From positions 3,162-17,609 of the forward strand of contig JAAVEX010000046.1 in assembly GCA_014801065.1 (NCBI GenBank): a stretch of DNA of 14,448 bases. Direction: 5' to 3'. This DNA is from Barnesiella sp. Its GTDB lineage: Bacteria > Bacteroidota > Bacteroidia > Bacteroidales > Muribaculaceae. Each line of letters begins with the position of its first letter. Positions within the stretch are counted from its first letter, which is position 1. The position numbers and the translations under genes were made by a program. The notes beneath the pieces were generated by a model that saw only the letters and a list, made by a program, of their open reading frames with translations, did not search any database and was not told the origin of the DNA. Positions 9,131 to 14,448 of the stretch are shown piece after piece.

Positions 9131-10289
9131 TATAATAGTTCCGGCCCATCGCGTTGAAGAAATAGAGGAATATTATTTCTCAAGAAAATTACGCGAGGTG
9201 GCGATGCTCAAGGAGAGCGGCCACGACATAATATCCCTGGCCATAGGGGGCCCTGATCTCCCGCCCGACCCTGCCGTGATCGACAATCTTTGCCGCTCCG
9301 CACATCTCCCCTACAATCATTCGTATCAGCCCATGACCGGCATAAAGCAGCTCCGCGTTGCCTATGCCGACTTCTATCAACGCACTTATGGCGTCACTCT
9401 CGATCCCGACACCGAAATCCAGCCTCTGATCGGAAGCAAGGAAGCCATTCTGCAGCTATCGCTCACCTTTCTTAATCCATCCGACGGCGTCCTCGTGCCA
9501 AATCCCGGCTACCCCACCTACACTTCAGCATCCCGCATTGTAGGTGCAGAAATCTTCAACTATGACCTGACCGAAGAAAACGGCTGGTTGCCCGACTTCA
9601 ACCAGCTTGAATCTATGCCGCTCCACCGCATCCGAATGATGTGGGTCAACTATCCGAATATGCCCACCGGAACTCCCGCCTCCATCCAACTCTTTGAGCG
9701 TCTCGTTGAGTTCGGCCACCGTCATGGCATACTGATTGTCAATGACAATCCCTACTCAATGATCCTCAACCCGGAGCCCATGAGCATCCTGTCGGTCGAA
9801 GGGGCCCGCGATATTGCCATTGAACTCAACTCTCTTTCAAAATCACACAATATGGCCGGATGGCGCATGGCAATGATGGCAGCCCGACCGCAATTCATCG
9901 AGTGGCTGCGACGCATCAAATCCAACATCGATTCCGGCCAGTTCAAACCGATGATGCTTGCAGCTGTTGAAGCGCTAAACCTGCCCCAATCGTTCTCCGA
10001 CGAACTCAACGCCACATATACTCGTCGCCGAGCAGTCGCCGAGCAGATTATGGCAGCTCTCGGATGCCACTTCGATCCGTCGCAAAGAGGCCTTTTCCTA
10101 TGGGGGCGCATCCCCGATTGTTGGAGCGATTCCTACCGGTTCGCTGACCACATTCTGAGCAAATATGAAATTTTCATCACTCCAGGAGCCATATTCGGCA
10201 GCCGTGGTGAGAGATACATCCGTATTTCGCTATGCGCTCCGGTCGAGACCCTCAACAAAGCACTAAACAGAATAAATCCATTAACATGA
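9120..10289 (+). CDS. Class I PLP-dependent aminotransferase, probably aromatic amino acid aminotransferase
   Basis: Fold-type I pyridoxal-phosphate aminotransferase of the aspartate/LL-diaminopimelate aminotransferase class. The ATG at 9120-9122 gives 389 residues and an 11-bp overlap with pheA. A longer reading from 9057 would add 21 residues lying wholly inside pheA and is less likely. Visible PLP-site features are NYPNMPTG at 177-184, NDNPY at 208-212, the Schiff-base lysine Lys241 in SLSKSHNMAGWR, and Arg368 in RYIRIS for the substrate carboxylate. Its place between pheA and the DAHP synthase/chorismate mutase gene suggests that it converts phenylpyruvate and 4-hydroxyphenylpyruvate to phenylalanine and tyrosine. 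Specificity cannot be read from sequence alone, and prephenate or aspartate as substrate is also possible. Its stop overlaps the next start (ATGA). Confidence 0.88.
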   Translation: MKSDIIVPAHRVEEIEEYYFSRKLREVAMLKESGHDIISLAIGGPDLPPDPAVIDNLCRSAHLPYNHSYQPMTGIKQLRVAYADFYQRTYGVTLDPDTEIQPLIGSKEAILQLSLTFLNPSDGVLVPNPGYPTYTSASRIVGAEIFNYDLTEENGWLPDFNQLESMPLHRIRMMWVNYPNMPTGTPASIQLFERLVEFGHRHGILIVNDNPYSMILNPEPMSILSVEGARDIAIELNSLSKSHNMAGWRMAMMAARPQFIEWLRRIKSNIDSGQFKPMMLAAVEALNLPQSFSDELNATYTRRRAVAEQIMAALGCHFDPSQRGLFLWGRIPDCWSDSYRFADHILSKYEIFITPGAIFGSRGERYIRISLCAPVETLNKALNRINPLT

Positions 10290-11374
10290 CCGAACTCGAA
10301 CCACTTTCGTTTCCGGGCATCGACCCGAATAAACCCCTTATAATAGCCGGACCTTGCAGCGCCGAAACGCCTGAACAGGTCCTCACAACCGCCCGCGAGC
10401 TCGCCGACGACGGCATCCACATTTTTCGCGCAGGCATCTGGAAACCGCGCACCAAACCGGGCGGCTTCGAAGGAATCGGATCACCCGGTCTGCAATGGAT
10501 GCAGCAGGTCACTCGTCAGACCGGTATGCTGACAGCTACCGAAGTGGCCAACCACGCCCATGCCCTTCAAGCCATAGAAGCCGGCATTGACATTATATGG
10601 ATCGGCGCTCGCACTTCGGCCAATCCTTTCGCCATGCAGGAGATTGCCGACACCATTGCAGCCACCGGGAAAGCATCTCAACTGACCGTTTTGGTTAAAA
10701 ACCCCGTTAACCCCGACATCGAACTGTGGATCGGTGCGCTTCAACGTATCTACAATGCCGGAGTGCGTCGTCTCGGAGCAATCCACCGCGGATTCACTGC
10801 CTATGGCCCTTCACCCTATCGCAACACTCCGCAGTGGAGCATCCCGATCGAGTTGCGTCTGCGCCTTCCCGAACTCCCTATCATCGTCGACCCGTCGCAT
10901 ATCGGTGGCCGACGCGAACTGATTGCCCCGATCTCGCAGCAGGCACTCGACATGGGCTTCAACGGACTGATCATTGAATCTCACTGTGATCCCGACAACG
11001 CCTGGAGTGATGCCGCTCAGCAGGTCACTCCGCAAAGCCTCAACCTCATCCTGAATTCGCTCGTGGTGCGCGACCATCGTCAGACCACCGAAAATCTCAA
11101 CATCCTCCGCGGACAGATAGACCGCATCGACAATGAACTGCTTGAGATCCTCGCCCGGCGCATGGATGTAAGCCGCCAGATTGGCCTCTATAAAAAGGAC
11201 CATTCGATGACCGTGGTGCAAGCCGGACGCTACAACAACATCCTCGACTCCCGGATCAACGCCGGATCAAAAATGGGAATGAGCTCTGAATTTCTGAAAA
11301 CAATCCTGCTGGCAATCCACGATGAATCCGTACGCCAACAGATCGAAATCATCAACAAGTCTGAAAACAAATGA
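10286..11374 (+). CDS. Bifunctional DAHP synthase (type I-beta) / chorismate mutase (AroQ)
   Basis: Two enzymes in one 362-residue chain. Residues about 10-262 are a type I-beta DAHP synthase, which condenses PEP and erythrose 4-phosphate at the entry to the shikimate pathway: GPCSAE at 22-27 with metal ligand Cys24, KPRTKPGGF at 53-61, GART at 107-110, Lys138 in VLVKNP, HRGF at 167-170, His205 in DPSHIGG, and Glu231 and Asp235 in ESHCDPD. Residues about 268-355 are an all-helical AroQ chorismate mutase (LRGQIDRIDNELLEILARR, with Arg275, Arg279 and Arg291). A C-terminal mutase fusion of this kind has been studied in Prevotella nigrescens, where prephenate acts as allosteric inhibitor. The start at 10286 forms an ATGA overlap with the aminotransferase stop; a longer frame from 10232 is unlikely. 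It also ends in an ATGA overlap with tyrA. Confidence 0.94.
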   Translation: MTELEPLSFPGIDPNKPLIIAGPCSAETPEQVLTTARELADDGIHIFRAGIWKPRTKPGGFEGIGSPGLQWMQQVTRQTGMLTATEVANHAHALQAIEAGIDIIWIGARTSANPFAMQEIADTIAATGKASQLTVLVKNPVNPDIELWIGALQRIYNAGVRRLGAIHRGFTAYGPSPYRNTPQWSIPIELRLRLPELPIIVDPSHIGGRRELIAPISQQALDMGFNGLIIESHCDPDNAWSDAAQQVTPQSLNLILNSLVVRDHRQTTENLNILRGQIDRIDNELLEILARRMDVSRQIGLYKKDHSMTVVQAGRYNNILDSRINAGSKMGMSSEFLKTILLAIHDESVRQQIEIINKSENK

Positions 11375-12147
11375 AAATCCTCATTCTCGGTGCCGGTAAA
11401 ATGGGCACATTTTTCGCCGATATTCTCTCTGCATCCGACTATGATGTAGCAATCTACGATACCAACCCCGATCGACTGCGCTTCACCTATGGAGTTGAGC
11501 GATTCGACCGAATCGACCGGATAGAACGATTCGCGCCCGACCTCGTAATTAATGCCGTCACCATACGCTACACCATCGATGCCTTCCGATCGATACTCCC
11601 CGTGATTCCGGCTCACACCATTCTCACCGACATTGCTTCCGTCAAGACCGGCCTTCCGGAATTCTACGCCGAATGTAATCACCCCTACGCCTCCTCCCAC
11701 CCCATGTTTGGGCCCACATTCGCCAATCTTTCCAACCTCTCCTCTGAAAATGCCATCATCATTTCCGAAGGCGATCAGCGCGGCCGTGATTTTTTCCGCG
11801 ATCTCTACTCCAAGCTCCATCTCAACATCGTTGACTACACTTTCGTGGAACACGACCTGACAATAGCCTACTCCCTCTCCATTCCCTTTGCATCAACACT
11901 TGTGTTCGCATCCGTGATGCAACCGCAGGAAGCACCGGGCACCACGTTCAAACGCCATCTCGACATAGCCCGGGGTCTGATGAGCGAGGACGACTATCTC
12001 CTCCAGGAAATCCTTTTCAACCCCAACACGCCCCTGCAGCTCCAGCGCATCCGCACCCAGCTCGCCACCCTTCAGGAGATCATAGAGCGACGCGACCCCG
12101 CCGCCATGAAATCCTTCATCCACAGTATCCGCCGAAACCTCGCCTGA
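11371..12147 (+). CDS. tyrA: Prephenate dehydrogenase
   Basis: Oxidatively decarboxylates prephenate to 4-hydroxyphenylpyruvate for tyrosine. Its 258 residues make a short, monofunctional form without a mutase or ACT domain. The Rossmann nucleotide-binding loop is GAGKMG at 7-12, and Asp30 at the end of the second strand suggests NAD+ preference. SVKT at 90-93 and SHPMFGP at 109-115 are the dehydrogenase substrate-site motifs, and VEHD at 159-162 begins the helical dimerisation domain. The segment after it reads SLSIPF instead of the SHLPH found in many TyrA proteins. It is the last gene of the aromatic run, starting by a 4-bp ATGA overlap with the fusion gene. The prephenate role is supported by motifs and context; arogenate as substrate is not excluded. 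Confidence 0.9.
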   Translation: MKILILGAGKMGTFFADILSASDYDVAIYDTNPDRLRFTYGVERFDRIDRIERFAPDLVINAVTIRYTIDAFRSILPVIPAHTILTDIASVKTGLPEFYAECNHPYASSHPMFGPTFANLSNLSSENAIIISEGDQRGRDFFRDLYSKLHLNIVDYTFVEHDLTIAYSLSIPFASTLVFASVMQPQEAPGTTFKRHLDIARGLMSEDDYLLQEILFNPNTPLQLQRIRTQLATLQEIIERRDPAAMKSFIHSIRRNLA

Positions 12148-12261
12148 CCCCGCCGATCATTTCGTCCCGATTATCCCCCATTTCGTACAATAAATCCGCC
12201 ATTTAATCACACAATCAGCATTTTGCGCATTCAACCCCAATCATAATCCGCCATAAATAGC
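12148..12261. repeat. Intergenic short direct repeats upstream of the Sel1 gene
   Basis: In the 154-bp gap after tyrA, AATCCGCCAT occurs twice (12193-12202 and 12245-12254, 52 bp apart), and ATTTCGT occurs twice (12159-12165 and 12180-12186, exactly 21 bp apart, two helical turns). They lie upstream of the -7 element and could be protein-binding sites, but short repeats like this also occur by chance. No clear terminator hairpin for the aromatic operon is seen here. Confidence 0.3.
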
Positions 12262-12269
12262 TATCTTTG
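12262..12269 (+). promoter_or_regulatory. -7 promoter element for the Sel1 protein / kinase pair
   Basis: TATCTTTG is an exact TAnnTTTG match and identical to the mutA and udk -7 boxes, 32 bases before the Sel1 gene ATG. No TTTG-like -33 box occurs 19-21 bases upstream, so the promoter may need an activator. Confidence 0.55.
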
Positions 12270-12300
12270 TATGTCCGTACTTACCATTTTTCCGACATAC
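12269..12300 (+). promoter_or_regulatory. Inverted repeat in the leader, directly before the start codon
   Basis: GTATGTC at 12269-12275 and GACATAC at 12294-12300 are perfectly complementary over 7 bases with an 18-base loop. The second arm ends one base before the ATG at 12302. The first arm overlaps the last base of the -7 element, so transcription probably starts within or just after it. The repeat may therefore work as a DNA operator rather than as an RNA hairpin. Confidence 0.35.
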
Positions 12301-12301
12301 A

Positions 12302-13642
12302 ATGACTCGCCATATACTCCTTGCCCTATCCCTGACAATTGCATTATTTGCTTCAGCAACCATCCCTCAATCCAAGATCGATGCCGCTGAAAGCGGCAAC
12401 GCTGATGCTCAATGCGAATTAGGGCTGCTCTATTATCAGGCGGAGGACTATGACAATGCTTTCCAATGGTTTTCAAAGGCAGCTAAAGCAGCCAACGCTT
12501 CGGCCATGTATAACCTTGCCATCTGCTATGAAAATGGCCATGGGACAGCGAAAGATATTCTTGAGGCAGTGATACTCTATCGTCATGCTGCCGAAAAAGA
12601 TTTGCCTGAAGCGCAATACATGCTTGCCGGATGTTACGCTGATGGCGTTGGGACTCAACGCAATAGCGACCTGGCTAAAAAATGGTATCAGCGGGCTTCG
12701 GATCAAGGCTATCCATTGGCGCAATATCAGTATGCCATACAATATCTCGAAAAAAACGATCCTGACTACGCCAAACTTCTAAAGAACGCCTATTCAAAAG
12801 ATATAAAAAAAGCGGCTTATCCCTTAGCCGTGTACTTTATCGAAGGACCCGAACCCGATGATATCTACGCAATTGCTCTACTTAAGAAAGGTGTAGATGC
12901 AGGCGACGACAAAGCCATGTATTATCTTGCCACGCTCTATCGCGATGGTAAAATTGTGGCTAAAGATTCAGCAATGGCATTCGAACTTTTCCAAAAAGCC
13001 GCCGATAAAGGAAACACCGATAGCTCGCTTGCCTTAGCCGATTGTTATGAACGCGGGATCGGCACATCTACAAACGAAAGCAACGCTATCGAAGTATATC
13101 GATCGATCGCAAACATCAGCTCTATTGCAAGTGAAAAAGTTAAGAAATATGATGAGGATAAATTTACTTCATACCGAAATAGAATCTTACGAGGACTAAT
13201 TTCCAGGCTCAAATATGTAAGCTTTCACCATAGAAAGAATTATACTATATACTTAGGGGCACATGGAAACAATAATAAGATAAAACGATCTTCGTATGGA
13301 TCCTATTATATATTGTCCTCTCCTATAAGTGAGCAAGAATATTACGCTATTGTCGAAAATCGAGAGTTTGGTTCTACTAATCCAACCTACTTGAAAGCTG
13401 ATGAAGCAAAAAGATTTTTAAATGCCTTAAATCAATTTCTACCTGAAAAATTATATTATATAGCCTCTGAACCTGAAATAATTGACGCATACGATAGCGG
13501 GATTATCGGTTTATTACGTTATCGAAAATGTTGGTGCAGCGGAATGGATATAATCTATCACACAGGTTCCCAATTTAGAAAAGAAACAGGTAGTAGGAAT
13601 GATTCTGCTTTCCTTTATTTATGTTTATCTAATTATCACTAG
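12302..13642 (+). CDS. Exported Sel1-repeat protein with a degenerate FGE/SUMF1-like C-terminal region
   Basis: A 446-residue protein of unknown function. Residues 1-18 (MTRHILLALSLTIALFAS) form a signal peptide with a likely cut near Ala17-Ser-Ala19, and no lipobox cysteine, so it is probably periplasmic. Residues about 30-265 hold Sel1-type helical repeats, for example SAMYNLAICYENGHGT (67-82), EAQYMLAGCYADGVGT (103-118), KAMYYLATLYRDGK (204-217) and SSLALADCYERGIGT (241-255); the copy around 165-200 is irregular. Such repeats usually form binding scaffolds. Residues about 305-446 recall the formylglycine-generating-enzyme fold: SPISEQEYYAI near 340-350, NPTYLKADEAKRFLNALN at 360-377, and a closing SAFLYLCLS where FGE proteins often have a GFRLxLS-like end. 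Catalytic residues are not evident. Codons from about 13130 are AT-rich, unlike the 5' part. It ends 8 bp before a kinase gene and is likely co-transcribed with it. Confidence 0.75.
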   Translation: MTRHILLALSLTIALFASATIPQSKIDAAESGNADAQCELGLLYYQAEDYDNAFQWFSKAAKAANASAMYNLAICYENGHGTAKDILEAVILYRHAAEKDLPEAQYMLAGCYADGVGTQRNSDLAKKWYQRASDQGYPLAQYQYAIQYLEKNDPDYAKLLKNAYSKDIKKAAYPLAVYFIEGPEPDDIYAIALLKKGVDAGDDKAMYYLATLYRDGKIVAKDSAMAFELFQKAADKGNTDSSLALADCYERGIGTSTNESNAIEVYRSIANISSIASEKVKKYDEDKFTSYRNRILRGLISRLKYVSFHHRKNYTIYLGAHGNNNKIKRSSYGSYYILSSPISEQEYYAIVENREFGSTNPTYLKADEAKRFLNALNQFLPEKLYYIASEPEIIDAYDSGIIGLLRYRKCWCSGMDIIYHTGSQFRKETGSRNDSAFLYLCLSNYH

Positions 13643-13650
13643 CTTAAACA

Positions 13651-14448
13651 ATGACTGAACAAGTGACACCGGAACTGAATCCGAAGGCGATTGTCAGATC
13701 GCCTTCCGGTACGCTTTATTTCATTACTGGCGTGTTGGGCGCCGGTGGATTCGGTATCACTTACAGCGCCGTCACTTACACCTCCGGTGCACAAAACAAC
13801 ACCACCCATAATGTTGCACTGAAAGAACACTTCATTAGAGATCTTTGCGGAAGAAACGCAACCACCAACCATGTTGATGTTCACTCTCACAACACCGGCA
13901 CATATCGGCGTGCGCTTCGTGACTTCATAGGCGAAGCTAAACGCCTGAAATCCATTGCAAATCATCCTTCAATTGTTACCGTCAGCGAGGTATTTGAAGC
14001 CAACAGTACCGCTTACTATGCCATGGAGCTGATCAATGGGATGTCGCTTGCTGAAATGATTGACCGCCGCGGTCCTCTATCCGAACAGGAAATGATCGAT
14101 CTGATGCTCCCCGTCATTGATGCGGTGGCGCTACTCCATAGGCAGCGGATCACGCATCTCGACATCAAACCGGCCAACATAATGATCGAGCGCGATTCCA
14201 ATCGTCCTATATTGATCGACTTCGGCCTGTCGAAACACTACAACGAGGACGGTACTCCCACATCTACCATCAATACCCAAGGCCTCTCGGCAGGCTACGC
14301 TCCCCCCGAACAATATGCCGGCATCACATCTTTCTCCCCCGCAAGCGATATCTACGCATTGGCGGCCACCATCTATTTTTGCCTAACCGGAAAAAATCCC
14401 CCTCCATCTATTAATATTCGTCCTCAGGATCTTCATTCGCTGCTTTCG
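13651..14448 (+). CDS. Eukaryote-like Ser/Thr protein kinase, N-terminal part; gene leaves the window
   Basis: The first 266 residues of a Hanks-type protein kinase, with no stop before the right edge. The translation starts MTEQVTPELNPKAIV. Kinase elements are in order: glycine-rich loop LGAGGFGITY at 29-38, the ATP-anchoring Lys58 in VALKE, Glu95 in the C helix (FIGEAKRL), catalytic loop HLDIKPANI at 169-177 (Asp171, Lys173, Asn176), DFG at 190-192, PPEQY at 218-222 replacing APE, and the F-helix SDIYALA at 232-238. The catalytic residues are all present, so it should be active. HLD instead of HRD makes it a non-RD kinase, which need not depend on activation-loop phosphorylation. About 30 residues separate Lys58 from the C helix, longer than usual. 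There is no signal peptide, so the kinase domain is cytoplasmic. Whatever follows (membrane segment, sensor repeats) is off the window. Confidence 0.93.
   Translation, partial: MTEQVTPELNPKAIVRSPSGTLYFITGVLGAGGFGITYSAVTYTSGAQNNTTHNVALKEHFIRDLCGRNATTNHVDVHSHNTGTYRRALRDFIGEAKRLKSIANHPSIVTVSEVFEANSTAYYAMELINGMSLAEMIDRRGPLSEQEMIDLMLPVIDAVALLHRQRITHLDIKPANIMIERDSNRPILIDFGLSKHYNEDGTPTSTINTQGLSAGYAPPEQYAGITSFSPASDIYALAATIYFCLTGKNPPPSINIRPQDLHSLLS

Noticed and set aside
11491..11535. Internal repeat in tyrA (ERFDRIDRIERF)
   Set aside because: A short charged stretch within an otherwise normal Rossmann domain, with no sign of repeat expansion or frame change.
11230..11853. A 207-residue minus-strand open frame opposite the fusion gene and tyrA
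   Set aside because: Low-complexity translation with no motifs; the plus-strand genes here are certain.
13214..13642. Variable protein of a diversity-generating retroelement
   Set aside because: The FGE-like C-terminus made this worth considering, but no reverse transcriptase, template repeat or accessory gene is visible here. It stays possible only if one lies to the right of the window.

Overview
This window looks like chromosome from an anaerobic gut Bacteroidales bacterium, most likely of the Muribaculaceae type. The order-level call rests on Bacteroidota-style -7 promoter elements (TAnnTTTG) upstream of several genes, the absence of Shine-Dalgarno sequences, an MutA/MutB methylmalonyl-CoA mutase pair, a DAHP synthase with a C-terminal chorismate mutase (an arrangement known from Prevotella), and roughly 50% GC. 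The family-level call is only an impression.

Layout. Positions 1-4313 are on the minus strand: uridine kinase (udk) and the LPS-export ATPase LptB form a tight pair, followed by the two methylmalonyl-CoA mutase subunits (mutA, then mutB, which runs off the left edge), which have their own promoter just after lptB. Positions 4314-4439 are a divergent promoter region. On the plus strand come endonuclease IV (nfo) and an NhaD-type Na+/H+ antiporter. A compact run with its own promoter follows: hisS, pheA (prephenate dehydratase), a class I aminotransferase, the DAHP synthase/chorismate mutase fusion and tyrA (prephenate dehydrogenase). From pheA onward these genes overlap by 4-11 bp. Together they cover entry into the shikimate route, chorismate to prephenate, and both terminal branches to phenylalanine and tyrosine.

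The right end (12148-14448) is the accessory part. It has an intergenic region with short direct repeats, a promoter and a 7-bp inverted repeat against the start codon. Then come an exported Sel1-repeat protein and, 8 bp later, the first 266 residues of a eukaryote-like Ser/Thr protein kinase that leaves the window. The Sel1 protein carries a C-terminal segment reminiscent of a degenerate formylglycine-generating-enzyme (SUMF1/FGE) fold. That segment is encoded by DNA of about 33% GC, against about 50% on either side. This Sel1/FGE-like plus kinase pair is the most likely place for an undescribed system. Its continuation, and the topology of the kinase, lie outside what can be seen here.

The remaining genes are housekeeping and look intact. 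No RNA genes, insertion sequences, CRISPR arrays or integrase sites were recognised. There is no gene-free stretch longer than 300 bases.
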